Assembly (NCBI RefSeq): GCF_001757995.1
Contig: NZ_LXLV01000012.1
Coordinates: forward strand, 62,001-126,000
Source of the DNA: Bacillus mycoides
Lineage (GTDB): Bacteria > Bacillota > Bacilli > Bacillales > Bacillaceae_G
Direction of reading: 5' to 3'
DNA length: 64,000 bases
Shown here: piece by piece, positions 52,092-60,539 of the stretch
Position numbering within the stretch: position 1 is the first letter of the stretch
How the letters are laid out: each line of letters opens with the position of its first letter
Program-made: the position numbers and the translations under genes
The notes under the pieces: generated by a model
What the model saw: only the letters and a program-made list of their open reading frames with translations
What the model was told of the DNA's origin: nothing
Databases searched by the model: none

Positions 52092-53069
52092 ATGCTAGTC
52101 ATAAGCGCGAACGAACAAAGAAACTTAGTAAATATGAACGAAGTCATTGAATACGCGGCGCTTGCTTTAAAAGAATTTTCAGCAGAAAGAACGATCACAC
52201 CAATTCGCGGCTCATTACCATTTGCGAACGAGCAAAATACCGCATTAATTATGCCTTCAGTAGCGGAAGGACTGGAAGCACTCGGCTTAAAAGTAGTAAC
52301 GGTAGCTCCTCATAATAAGAAGCTAGGAAAGAAAACGATAAACGGAATAGTTATGCTATCAGACTTTCAAACGGGAGAACCACTCGCGCTTTTAGAAGGA
52401 TCGTACTTAACGATGATTCGAACAGGCGCCTTATCAGGAGTAGCGACAAAACATTTAGCTCGTCATAATGCAAAAACTTTATGTATCATCGGCACCGGTG
52501 AACAGGCAAAAGGAATTGCAGAAGCTGTATTCACGGTTAGAGATATCGAAAAAGTCATACTGTATAACCGAACGGAAGAAAAAGCTTATGCATTTGCGCA
52601 ATATATGCAAGAGAAATTCAACAAACCAGCTTATGTTTACGCAAGTCCAGATGAAGCAATAAGCGAAGCGGACATCATCGTCACAACAACGAATGCATCC
52701 ACACCAGTCTTCTCAGAAAAACTACAAAAAGGCGTCCACATAAACGCCGTCGGTTCATTTAGACCGAGCATGCAAGAACTACCATCTCACGCCATCGCTA
52801 ACGCAAACAAAGTAGTAGTCGAATCAAAAGAAGCAGCACTAGAAGAAACAGGTGACCTTCAAGTTCCTATAAAAGAAGGCTTATTTGAAGCGAGCGACAT
52901 CCACGCCGAACTTGGTCAAATTATAAGTGGAGAAAAAGCTGGTAGAGAGAACGATGAAGAGATTACTATTTTCAAATCAGTTGGTTTAGCGGTAGTAGAT
53001 ATTATAGTTGCGAAGTATTTGTATGAGAAAGCGGTGGAGCGTGGAGTGGGTACTGCGATTCAGTTGTGA
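52092..53069 (+). CDS. Ornithine cyclodeaminase / mu-crystallin family protein (likely pyrroline-2-carboxylate reductase type)
   Basis: A 325-residue NAD(P)-binding protein. The N-terminal part has RGSLPFANEQNTALIMPSVA with substrate-binding Arg, then GLKVVTV and TMIRTGALSGVATKHLA; the Rossmann part starts TLCIIGTGEQAKGIAEAV and continues with VTTTNASTPVF and INAVGSFRPSMQEL. The family includes ornithine cyclodeaminase, alanine dehydrogenases and delta-1-pyrroline-2-carboxylate reductases. Its pairing with a proline racemase-type gene under one sigma-54 promoter favours a role in (hydroxy)proline conversion. AAAGGAGGTG precedes ATG 52092. A diverged copy of its 3' end lies at 60222-60338. Confidence 0.83.
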   Translation: MLVISANEQRNLVNMNEVIEYAALALKEFSAERTITPIRGSLPFANEQNTALIMPSVAEGLEALGLKVVTVAPHNKKLGKKTINGIVMLSDFQTGEPLALLEGSYLTMIRTGALSGVATKHLARHNAKTLCIIGTGEQAKGIAEAVFTVRDIEKVILYNRTEEKAYAFAQYMQEKFNKPAYVYASPDEAISEADIIVTTTNASTPVFSEKLQKGVHINAVGSFRPSMQELPSHAIANANKVVVESKEAALEETGDLQVPIKEGLFEASDIHAELGQIISGEKAGRENDEEITIFKSVGLAVVDIIVAKYLYEKAVERGVGTAIQL

Positions 53070-53170
53070 GGCTGCCTTTTGGTGGTCTTTTTATTTTATC
53101 CTCCGCATAAATATATTTTATCTCAAAAATTCATTGCTAGATTTCAAACTTTCTACCTTTGCGAAAAAGT

Positions 53171-53199
53171 TTGACAATACATACGGGTAGTGGTAATTT
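53171..53199 (+). promoter_or_regulatory. Promoter of the peptide transporter operon
   Basis: TTGACA at 53171-53176 and TAATTT at 53194-53199 are separated by 17 bases. The expected start of transcription is at about 53205, at the base of the following hairpin. Confidence 0.62.
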
Positions 53200-53202
53200 A
53201 AA

Positions 53203-53246
53203 ACCTATAAGAAAACTCGGTATTAATCCCGAGTTTTCTTATAGGT
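53203..53246 (+). promoter_or_regulatory. Long 5'-terminal stem-loop of the oppA-type mRNA
   Basis: ACCTATAAGAAAACTCGG pairs perfectly with CCGAGTTTTCTTATAGGT (18 bp) around TATTAATC. There is no T run, so it is not a typical terminator. It would form the extreme 5' end of the mRNA, 25 bases before the start codon, and could protect the transcript from degradation or control translation. Confidence 0.6.
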
Positions 53247-53271
53247 GTAAATAGTCGAGAGGGGTCGAAAT

Positions 53272-54861
53272 ATGAAGAAGAAGTTGTTTGCATTACCATT
53301 TGTCCTACTATTACTTATTGCATTAGCGGCTTGTTCCGGGGGAAAAGATTCTTCGAAGCAAGCGAACACTAGTAAATCAGGGACTCCGAAAGATGGAGGA
53401 ACGTTAACAATTGGTGTTAGCGACAATCCCGATACGATGAATCCGCTTTACGCGAATGATCGTGTGTCGCTCACGATACAGCAAGCTTTATATGCACCGC
53501 TGTATCATATGGAAGACGGTAAGAAAAAGTTTGTTCTTGCTGAGAGCTTTACGCCTTCAGAGGATCAATTAACATGGACTTTAAAACTAAAGGATAATTT
53601 GAAATGGCATGATGGTAAGAAAATTACATCAGATGATATTGCATTTACATTCCAATCTATTTTAGATGAGAAGCAAAATAGTTCAAGCCGTGAAAACTTT
53701 ATTTTTAAAGGAAAGCCGCTTGAAGTGAAAAAAGTGGATGAGCTAACGACTCAATTTGTATTACCACAAGTAAGTGCATCTTTCGAAGGGGTTATGAATG
53801 ATTTCTTCCCAATTCCGAAACATGTATTTGAAGGTGAAGCAGATTTAGTGAAGAGTAAGAAAAACCTACAACCTGTAGGATCAGGTCCATTTAAATTAAA
53901 AGAGTTTAAATCAGATGAATATGTTGCGTTAGAGCGATTCGATGATTATTTTGCTGGTAAAGCGAAATTAGATTCTATCGTGTACCGCGTTGTAAAAGAC
54001 CGTAATACAGCAAACGTTTCACTTCAAAATGGTCAAATCAATATGAAGATGATTGAGCCGCAAGACTTTAAGAAATTAGATAGCACTGGGAACTTCTCAA
54101 TGGTGACATTCCCTGAAGGTAGATTATTCTACTTAGCTTATAACTTTAATACAGACCTTATGAAGAAAAAAGAAGTGCGCCAAGCAATTGCGCATGCATT
54201 AGATAAGAAAGAAATGATTAACTCAGCGTTCGTTTCTAGTCAATTTGCAGAACCGGCAAATTCAATCTTAACACCAGACGCTATGTATTATGCGAAAGAT
54301 ATTAAAGAGTATAAGTATGATCAAAAAGAAGCGAAAGATTTATTAGCAAAAGCTGGTGTGAAAGATAAAGAAAAAGTACGGGTTATGTATGTAACGAATA
54401 ATAAAATTATGGAAAGCTTAGCGCTATATACACAACAAAAATTACAAGAAGTAGGCTTGCAAGTTGAACTAAATGCATTAGATGCTAGTGCAGCAAGTGA
54501 AAAAGGCTTAGATAAAGAAAATAAAGAGTATGACATTACATTCGGTGGTTACATAATGGGACCAGAGCCAGATTCATATAAGAGTCTGTACTTAAGTAAT
54601 GCAGAATACAATTATGCACGTTATAAAAATGCTGACTTCGATAAGTTATGGGAAGAAGCTGCGGTTGAAACAGATAAAACGAAACGCGCAGAGCTATACC
54701 ATAAAATCCAAGATACAGCGAGAGAAGACTTACCTTATCTTCCAATCGCATATCCGAAAGCAGTTATTGCAGTAGATAAAAAGTTTGATGGATTAAAAGA
54801 AGCAAAAGCAATTCCTGTCACAATGTTTGAAGATCTATCAAAGATTTATGAAGTGAAATAA
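53272..54861 (+). CDS. Peptide ABC transporter substrate-binding lipoprotein (SBP family 5)
   Basis: A 529-residue OppA/DppA-like lipoprotein. Signal peptide MKKKLFALPFVLLLLIALAA ends in the lipobox AAC at Cys 21. Family 5 segments are clear: GGTLTIGVSDNPDTMNPLY, LTWTLKLKDNLKWHDGKKIT and the SDDIAFTFQSI helix, then QPVGSGPFKLKEF, REVRQAIAHALDK-like KKEVRQAIAHALDKKEM and AREDLPYLPIAYP. It binds peptides or a related ligand outside the membrane and delivers them to the permease encoded downstream. GAGAGGGG precedes ATG 53272. Two tandem bcr1 copies separate it from the permease genes. Confidence 0.92.
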   Translation: MKKKLFALPFVLLLLIALAACSGGKDSSKQANTSKSGTPKDGGTLTIGVSDNPDTMNPLYANDRVSLTIQQALYAPLYHMEDGKKKFVLAESFTPSEDQLTWTLKLKDNLKWHDGKKITSDDIAFTFQSILDEKQNSSSRENFIFKGKPLEVKKVDELTTQFVLPQVSASFEGVMNDFFPIPKHVFEGEADLVKSKKNLQPVGSGPFKLKEFKSDEYVALERFDDYFAGKAKLDSIVYRVVKDRNTANVSLQNGQINMKMIEPQDFKKLDSTGNFSMVTFPEGRLFYLAYNFNTDLMKKKEVRQAIAHALDKKEMINSAFVSSQFAEPANSILTPDAMYYAKDIKEYKYDQKEAKDLLAKAGVKDKEKVRVMYVTNNKIMESLALYTQQKLQEVGLQVELNALDASAASEKGLDKENKEYDITFGGYIMGPEPDSYKSLYLSNAEYNYARYKNADFDKLWEEAAVETDKTKRAELYHKIQDTAREDLPYLPIAYPKAVIAVDKKFDGLKEAKAIPVTMFEDLSKIYEVK

Positions 54862-54894
54862 GAAACTGTAAAGAAGCTGGTGGAAATCAGCTTC

Positions 54895-54991
54895 TTTATC
54901 CCGCTTTAATGGGCAGTAAGACTCCCACCTCAAAACTTGGCGAATGCGAGGAAGTTAGGTTGGAGTAGGGCTGATTAAAATTTCACTTTAT
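54895..54991 (+). repeat. bcr1 element with internal deletion (copy F, 97 bp)
   Basis: Begins TTTATCCCGCTTTAATGGGC and ends AAAATTTCACTTTAT, with TTTAT at both ends, but the 3' hairpin region (AATCAGTGGGGG arm and its partner) is missing. Its last TTTAT is also the first TTTAT of the next bcr1 copy. Confidence 0.85.
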
Positions 54992-55143
54992 CCCGCATTA
55001 ACGGGCAGTAAGACTCCCGCCTCGAAATTTGGCTGAAGCAAAGAAGTTAGGTGGGAGATCAACTGCCTGTAAATGCCCGATTGGTTCAACTAATAATCCG
55101 CGGGGGATGGACAAAACCCCCACGGATTAAAGTTTCACTTTAT
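54987..55143 (+). repeat. bcr1 repeat element, full length (copy G), in tandem with copy F
   Basis: Begins TTTATCCCGCATTAACGGGC and ends AAAGTTTCACTTTAT. The 3' hairpin reads AATCCGCGGGGG...CCCCCACGGATT, a variant with paired changes. Together with copy F it forms a tandem array sharing one TTTAT between the binding-protein gene and the permease genes. Confidence 0.9.
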
Positions 55144-55160
55144 CTTGAGGGGGGAAGTTT

Positions 55161-56111
55161 GTGTATAAAGTAATTGCAAAGAGGCTTTTAAATGCAATTC
55201 CGCTTTTATTTGTTATTTCTATTATTTCTTTTCTATTAATAAAACTAGCGCCGGGCGATCCAGTTCGAAACTTTGTAACGCCGAATATGAGTCCGATTGA
55301 TGTCGAGCGTATTCGCAAAAGTTTAGGACTAGATCAACCAATTTACATACAATATATTTTATGGTTAAAAAATATTTTAACAGGGAATTTTGGATACTCA
55401 CTTCAAAATCACCGCCCTGTTTTAGAACTTATCACAGAAAGATTACCCGCAACAATCGGGTTAATGGGATCATCTTTACTCGTCTCATTTGTAATCGCAA
55501 TACCGCTTGGACTATTTACAGGGGTGAAAAAGAACTCGTTCTTTGACCGCATTGTGAACTTCATTTCCTATGTGGGAATCTCAATGCCAGTCTTTTGGTT
55601 CGCGTTACTATTAATCTACTTATTCTCTTTAAAGTTGAACCTTCTTCCGAGCATGGGTATGCGCACGGTCGGTCAAGATTCCTTCTGGGATATTGTCCAG
55701 CACGGCATTTTACCTTGCATGGTGCTTGCGTTCCAAAACGTCTCTGTTTATATGAGATATATTCGTTCAAGTACCATCCAGCAATTAGAAGAAGATTACG
55801 TACAAATTCAATATGCATACGGTGCTTCAAAGAAAACAGTTTTATTTAATCACGTGCTGCGAAATGTATTAATACCGATCATTACAATTTTCGGATTATC
55901 TATTCCAAGTTTAGTAGGTGGAGCCTTTATTACGGAAACAGTATTCTCATGGCCGGGACTTGGTTCACTCGGGGTTAATGCTATTTTTAGATTTGATTAT
56001 CCAATTATTATGGCAATCACATTATTATCATCATTCATGTTGATTCTCGGTAATTTAATTGCTGATATTTTATATGGCGTAGTAGATCCGCGCATTCGAA
56101 TGAGGGGGTGA
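55161..56111 (+). CDS. Peptide ABC transporter permease (DppB/OppB type)
   Basis: A 316-residue inner membrane permease with six hydrophobic segments. It shows the DppB N-terminal KRLLNAIPLLFVISIISF, LAPGDPVRNFVTPNMS, and the EAA loop EEDYVQIQYAYGASKKTVLF and NHVLRNVLIPIITIFGL that contacts the ATPase, then GGAFITETVFSWPGLG. Start is GTG 55161 behind GAGGGGGGAAG. The upstream tandem bcr1 elements end 17 bases before the start codon, so its translation start sits just past the repeat. The next permease gene follows after 6 bases. Confidence 0.93.
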   Translation: MYKVIAKRLLNAIPLLFVISIISFLLIKLAPGDPVRNFVTPNMSPIDVERIRKSLGLDQPIYIQYILWLKNILTGNFGYSLQNHRPVLELITERLPATIGLMGSSLLVSFVIAIPLGLFTGVKKNSFFDRIVNFISYVGISMPVFWFALLLIYLFSLKLNLLPSMGMRTVGQDSFWDIVQHGILPCMVLAFQNVSVYMRYIRSSTIQQLEEDYVQIQYAYGASKKTVLFNHVLRNVLIPIITIFGLSIPSLVGGAFITETVFSWPGLGSLGVNAIFRFDYPIIMAITLLSSFMLILGNLIADILYGVVDPRIRMRG

Positions 56112-56117
56112 TTTGGA

Positions 56118-56969
56118 ATGAACAATAGGAGATTTCAAACGATAAAAAATAGTTTTACGAAAAATAAGTTTGTAGTAATGGGAGTTATTATACTTAGTGT
56201 TTTAACAATAGCGTCTCTTTTCGCATTTATATCACCGTACGATCCTAGTAAAATGTCGATTCCAGATCGTTTACAAGAACCGAGTTTAAGTCATCCTTTC
56301 GGCACTGACGATTACGGACGGGATTATTTAACGAGAGCGTTATATGGCGGAAGGGTTTCTCTTGCTGTCGGTTTTCTAGCGATGGTTGTTTCTATTACAA
56401 TTGGGACCGCAGTAGGAACAATTAGCGGATATTTTGGCGGAAAGTTAGACAACTTCTTAATGCGAGTTGTTGAAGTTTTAATGTCAATTCCTTCATTCTT
56501 TTTAATGCTACTATTAAATGCGTATTTAAAACCAGGAATTACAACGCTTGTTCTTATTATCGGATTATTAACGTGGATGGACACCGCTCGTATAGTAAGG
56601 GCAGAAACGTTATCTGTAAAAGAGCGTGAGTACGTTTTATATGCAAAAGTATCCGGACAAAAGTCATTGATGATTATTGTAAGACACATCATTCCAAACA
56701 TTTTATCGACTATTATTATCGCAGCGACATTAACAATTGCGACATCTATTTTAATGGAATCATCACTTAGCTTCTTAGGATTAGGTATTAGAGAACCAGA
56801 TTCTTCTTGGGGCAGCATGCTAAATAATGCGCAAGGATACATAGGTGAAGCTTGGTATTTAACAATCTTCCCAGGGTTCCTTATTCTATTAACTGTACTA
56901 AGTTTTAACGTAATCGGTGAAGCGTTGAAAAAAGCTTTCGCACCAAAAGGGGCTCATCATGAGAACTAA
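56118..56969 (+). CDS. Peptide ABC transporter permease (DppC/OppC type)
   Basis: A 283-residue permease partner. The OppC_N region (FTKNKFVVMGVIILSVLTIA) is followed by HPFGTDDYGRDYLTRALYGG, the EAA loop EREYVLYAKVSGQKSLMIIV and RHIIPNILSTIIIAATLTIA and the C-terminal LGLGIREPDSSWGSMLNNAQ. About six membrane segments. It starts 6 bases after the first permease gene with GAGGGGGTGATTTGGA upstream, so the two are translationally coupled. Confidence 0.93.
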   Translation: MNNRRFQTIKNSFTKNKFVVMGVIILSVLTIASLFAFISPYDPSKMSIPDRLQEPSLSHPFGTDDYGRDYLTRALYGGRVSLAVGFLAMVVSITIGTAVGTISGYFGGKLDNFLMRVVEVLMSIPSFFLMLLLNAYLKPGITTLVLIIGLLTWMDTARIVRAETLSVKEREYVLYAKVSGQKSLMIIVRHIIPNILSTIIIAATLTIATSILMESSLSFLGLGIREPDSSWGSMLNNAQGYIGEAWYLTIFPGFLILLTVLSFNVIGEALKKAFAPKGAHHEN

Positions 56970-56996
56970 TGCTTTAAGTGAGGGGGAGTGAAAGGC

Positions 56997-57989
56997 GTGT
57001 CTGAAAAACTATTAGAAGTAAAAAATTTAAAGACCTCTTTTTTCATAGAAGACGGCGAAGTAGAAGCGGTTCGCGGCGTTTCATTTCGTTTAAATAAAGG
57101 AGAAGTCGTTGGGATTGTTGGCGAATCGGGAAGCGGAAAGAGCGTTATGGCGAAATCCGTTATGGCTCTCGTTACGTCGCCAGGGAAAGTGAAAGAGGGG
57201 GAAATTCTATTTCACAATGAAAACATACTTTCAAAATCTGAAAAAGAATTGCGTTCTATTAGAGGAAATCAAATTTCACTTATCTCTCAAGATCCAATGT
57301 CGGCATTAAATCCAGTTGTGAAAATTGGGAAGCAAATGACGGAAGTAATTATACGGCATCAAAAAGTAAAAAAGAAAGAAGCAGAGCAGATCGCGGTCAA
57401 TTTGCTAAAACAAGTCGGTCTTTCTTCACCAGAAGAAAGGGTAAAACAATATCCGCATGAACTAAGCGGCGGTATGAAGCAGCGGGTTATGATCGCAATG
57501 GCGATGTCTTGTAACCCAGACCTACTCATTGCGGACGAACCGACGACAGCGCTTGACGTAACGATACAAGCACAAATACTAGATTTAATGAAAAACTTAA
57601 AAAACGAAACGAATATGTCGTTGCTTCTCATTACGCATGACTTAGGGATTGTCGCGCAAAACTGTACACGCGTTATCGTTATGTACGGCGGACTTATTAT
57701 GGAAGAAGGACCTGTACTTAATATTTTCCAATCGCCGAACCATCCATATACGAAAGGGCTATTAAACTCTCTGCCGAAAATATCGAACGGCGTAAAAGAA
57801 AGACTAGCGCCAATTCAAGGTGTAACACCAAACTTACTACACCCGCCGAAAGGTTGCCCATTCGCAGAGCGTTGCCCACATAAAATGGACATTTGTGAAA
57901 AAGAACGTCCGCCGTACTTTGAAATCGGAAACGGAAGACGCTCTATGTGCTGGTTAAACGATAAGACAGTAGGTGATTCCCATGCATGA
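56997..57989 (+). CDS. Peptide ABC transporter ATP-binding protein (DppD/OppD type)
   Basis: About 330 residues. The ABC motifs are complete: Walker A GIVGESGSGKSVMA, Q-loop LISQDPMSALNP, signature ELSGGMKQR, Walker B DLLIADEPTTALDV and the switch His in LLITHDLGIV. The C-terminal oligopeptide/dipeptide domain ends with Cys-rich GCPFAERCPHKMDICE, which in this family can carry an Fe-S cluster. Two GTG codons compete; 56997 is better spaced from AGGGGG than 56988. Its end overlaps the start of the next ATPase gene by 8 bases. Confidence 0.93.
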   Translation: MSEKLLEVKNLKTSFFIEDGEVEAVRGVSFRLNKGEVVGIVGESGSGKSVMAKSVMALVTSPGKVKEGEILFHNENILSKSEKELRSIRGNQISLISQDPMSALNPVVKIGKQMTEVIIRHQKVKKKEAEQIAVNLLKQVGLSSPEERVKQYPHELSGGMKQRVMIAMAMSCNPDLLIADEPTTALDVTIQAQILDLMKNLKNETNMSLLLITHDLGIVAQNCTRVIVMYGGLIMEEGPVLNIFQSPNHPYTKGLLNSLPKISNGVKERLAPIQGVTPNLLHPPKGCPFAERCPHKMDICEKERPPYFEIGNGRRSMCWLNDKTVGDSHA

Positions 57990-58953
57990 AGAAAATTTAA
58001 TTGAAGTTCGAAACTTAAAAAAGTATTTTCCTATTAAAAAAGGACTATTCGGCAGAAAAACAGAGCAGTTAAAAGCAGTCGATGACCTTAGCTTCACAAT
58101 TAAAAAGGGTGAAACATTCGGGCTAGTAGGAGAATCTGGTTGCGGAAAATCAACGACAGGAAGAAGCATCATTCGTTTACACGACGTTACTTCAGGGAAC
58201 GTTTTATTCGACGGAAAAGATATCGCGGATCTAAAAGAAAGTAAACTAAAAGAATATAGAAAACGAATGCAAATCATTTTCCAAGACCCATACGCATCAT
58301 TAAACCCGACGATGAATGTGTTCCAAATTATTAGCGAACCGATGAACATTCACGGATCTCATACAGCGGAAGAAAGAAAAGAAATCATTCTAGACCTTCT
58401 CAAAAAAGTAGGCCTAAAAGAAGAACACCTATATCGCTACCCGCACGAATTTAGCGGAGGCCAAAGACAGCGCATCAGCATCGCGCGCGCACTATCTGTA
58501 AAACCAGACTTCATCCTATGTGACGAACCAATCTCAGCACTAGATGTCTCAGTCCAAGCACAGGTCGTAAACATGCTGCAAGACATCCAAGAAGAAACAG
58601 GGGTCACATACTTATTCATCGCACATGACCTATCCATGGTAAGACACATATCAGACAGAATCGGAGTCATGTACTTAGGAAACATAGTAGAAATTGCCGA
58701 CAGCGAAGACCTATACACAAAACCGGCACATCCATACACACAAGCACTACTCTCATCCATGCCAGAACCAGATCCAACAAACACAGGCAAAGAACGGATC
58801 ATTCTGCAGGGAGAAGTACCAAGCCCACTCAACTCACCATCCGGCTGCAAATTCAGAACGCGCTGCAAATTCGCCACTGAAAAATGTGCACAGGAAGTAC
58901 CGAAAATGGTGGAGATTGCGAAGGGGCATGAGGTGGCTTGTCATTTGTTTTAG
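57982..58953 (+). CDS. Peptide ABC transporter ATP-binding protein (DppF/OppF type)
   Basis: About 323 residues, the second ATPase of the transporter. Walker A is GLVGESGCGKSTTG, the Q-loop IIFQDPYASLNPT, signature EFSGGQRQR, Walker B DFILCDEPISALDV and switch His LFIAHDLSMV, with the C-terminal Cys-rich GCKFRTRCKFATEKC. ATG 57982 lies inside the end of the previous gene, giving tight coupling. The last 300 bases use noticeably more C-ending codons than its neighbours; I see no other sign of transfer. It completes an SBP-B-C-D-F operon and is followed by a strong terminator. Confidence 0.93.
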   Translation: MHEENLIEVRNLKKYFPIKKGLFGRKTEQLKAVDDLSFTIKKGETFGLVGESGCGKSTTGRSIIRLHDVTSGNVLFDGKDIADLKESKLKEYRKRMQIIFQDPYASLNPTMNVFQIISEPMNIHGSHTAEERKEIILDLLKKVGLKEEHLYRYPHEFSGGQRQRISIARALSVKPDFILCDEPISALDVSVQAQVVNMLQDIQEETGVTYLFIAHDLSMVRHISDRIGVMYLGNIVEIADSEDLYTKPAHPYTQALLSSMPEPDPTNTGKERIILQGEVPSPLNSPSGCKFRTRCKFATEKCAQEVPKMVEIAKGHEVACHLF

Positions 58954-58957
58954 GGGG

Positions 58958-58990
58958 AAAGCATCGGGGGACCTGATGCTTTTTTCTTTT
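58958..58990 (+). terminator. Terminator of the peptide transporter operon
   Basis: AAAGCATCGGG pairs with CCTGATGCTTT around GGA, followed by six T. Confidence 0.88.
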
Positions 58991-59061
58991 GTGTGGGGGT
59001 GTGGGATGGGTTGTAGACTAATGGTCAGCGACTGTTTATATTTGCATCTCCTATCATATAA

Positions 59062-59307
59062 TTCCCCTTATTTTTCAACTATAATTTGAATGACGAACTT
59101 CTTTTTGTTGGGAAAGCACGTAAAGTAAGACAACGTATTAAAAAGCATTTTGAAGATAATGTATCACCAATTAAAAATCATCGTGATGAAGTGTATCGTA
59201 TTGATGTATGTATTGTAGAAGATCCGATGGAAAGAGAAATTTACGAAACATATATGATTAACGAATTTCAAGCGAAGTATAATGTGGATAAAGTATTTTA
59301 TAAATAA
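59062..59307 (+). pseudogene. 5'-truncated GIY-YIG nuclease-like fragment
   Basis: After TAA at 59059 the frame reads FPLFFNYNLNDELLFVGKAR, KVRQRIKKHFEDNVSPIKNH and continues to MEREIYETYMINEFQAKYNV. (L)LFVGKA..VRQRIKKHF and the conserved Glu in EREIYETYMI are the second half of a GIY-YIG domain as in UvrC; the GIY half is missing and no good RBS precedes the only possible start, TTG 59086. I take it as the relic of a small GIY-YIG protein; a functional short protein from TTG 59086 cannot be excluded. Confidence 0.55.
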
Positions 59308-59476
59308 CATCAACGTAAAACATGATCTTGGTACTACATCAAGATCATGTTTTTTATATGCAATAAAAACAATTAATTATTCTTAATTATTCGACAAAAT
59401 GCAACGATTTAAGATTGTATTTTTTGCTATGATAAGTAGGGAATTTATATATCGTGTTATTGGGGGATAAAAAGAG

Positions 59477-60106
59477 ATGTTGAAAAAATTTACTACATGT
59501 ATTTTAGGTGGCGCTTTAGTATTCAATTTATCTGGTTGCGGCAATCCATCCGACAAAACTTCTTCAGAATCTAAAGAAACCAATTCTAAACAAGAAGAAA
59601 AGAAAGTGCAAACAACTGATGAGGCGAAACCGAAAGAGAATGCAAAGCAGAAAAATACAGAACAAATAAAAGAGAAATCAAAAGTAAAAGAAAAAGAGTA
59701 TGCTGTAAACAAGGATTTTCATACACCTAAATTTGATGTAACTGTAAAAAGAGTTGTAGAAAGAGATAAGGTTGGTAAAGAAAGTATAGGAATCCAAGAA
59801 CCTGAAAATGGACATGTCTTTATTGTTTTAGAAGTAGAAGGGAAAAACATCACAAACGAATCGATGAAATTAGCCGTTTTACCATCAGTGGATTTAGTGG
59901 ATGAAAATGATAATGCTTACCAAAGTGATGTGTGGGCAACTAGTAGTTATGAGGTTGAAAAAGGCGAGACCTCTACTATTACTAAGGAATTAAAACCAGG
60001 GGAGGTAAAGAGAGAAAATAAAGTTTACGTGATTAATAAAGAAAAATTTGATACAGGAAAATGGTATGTACTTGTTAACCATGAGTATAAGGAACAAATT
60101 AAATAG
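59477..60106 (+). CDS. Lipoprotein with DUF4352 (immunoglobulin-like) domain
   Basis: A 209-residue secreted lipoprotein. The signal peptide MLKKFTTCILGGALVFNLSG ends in the lipobox LSGC at Cys 21. A highly charged Lys/Glu linker (residues 25-75) is followed by a beta-rich DUF4352 domain with FDVTVKRVVERDKVG, GHVFIVLEVEGKNITNESMK and SVDLVDENDNAYQSD. DUF4352/telobox-like lipoproteins are common in Bacillus and of unknown function. The start ATG 59477 follows GGGGGATAAAAAGAG. It stands alone between two gene scraps and has its own terminator. Confidence 0.85.
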   Translation: MLKKFTTCILGGALVFNLSGCGNPSDKTSSESKETNSKQEEKKVQTTDEAKPKENAKQKNTEQIKEKSKVKEKEYAVNKDFHTPKFDVTVKRVVERDKVGKESIGIQEPENGHVFIVLEVEGKNITNESMKLAVLPSVDLVDENDNAYQSDVWATSSYEVEKGETSTITKELKPGEVKRENKVYVINKEKFDTGKWYVLVNHEYKEQIK

Positions 60107-60118
60107 TGTTTATTTATT

Positions 60119-60144
60119 AAGAGGAGATGGCTCCTCTTTTTTTT
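60119..60144 (+). terminator. Terminator of the DUF4352 lipoprotein gene
   Basis: AAGAGGAG pairs with CTCCTCTT across ATGG, followed by seven or more T. Confidence 0.9.
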
Positions 60145-60221
60145 GTTACAAGTTAACACAAAATTTCGTTCTGAGGACACTATTAAATTTTTAAGTTGAT
60201 GGAGATAGGACGCTACCCCTA

Positions 60222-60338
60222 GACGAAGAGATTACTATTTTCAAATCAGTTGGTTTGGCAGTAGTCGATATTATCGTTGCGAAGTATTTGTATGAGAGAG
60301 CGGTGGAGCGCGGGTTTGGGAATAGGATTGAGTTTTGA
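60222..60338 (+). pseudogene. 3' fragment of an ornithine-cyclodeaminase-family gene
   Basis: The frame encodes DEEITIFKSVGLAVVDIIVA, KYLYERAVERGFGNRIEF and a stop, nearly the same as the last 38 residues of the intact gene ending at 53069, and the match extends into its downstream GACTGCCTTTTGGTGGTCTT. The DNA differs at about one base in eight, so it is not a fresh copy. No upstream part of the gene is present. Confidence 0.75.
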
Positions 60339-60539
60339 GGGACTGCCTTTTGGTGGTCTTTTTTGCATAAAATCTTGTAAAGCAAGAAAAAGTAGAATAT
60401 TTAATGATTAAAATTGATAATATTCTAATATTCAATAGAAAGATAAAATATTTTAAAGTTCAAAATAATACATTATAATATGTTTAGTAAAATTAACCAA
60501 AATATATTTTGCTCATTATGTATTAAAGGGGAAATGAAA

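Noticed and set aside
52468-52662. 64-codon plus-strand frame inside the ornithine-cyclodeaminase-like gene
   Set aside because: Out-of-frame reading within a clear coding region.
23306-55143. Regularly recurring 150-bp repeats as a possible CRISPR or phage attachment array
   Set aside because: The copies are dispersed between genes in both orientations with TTTAT flanks; they fit bcr1, not CRISPR or att sites.
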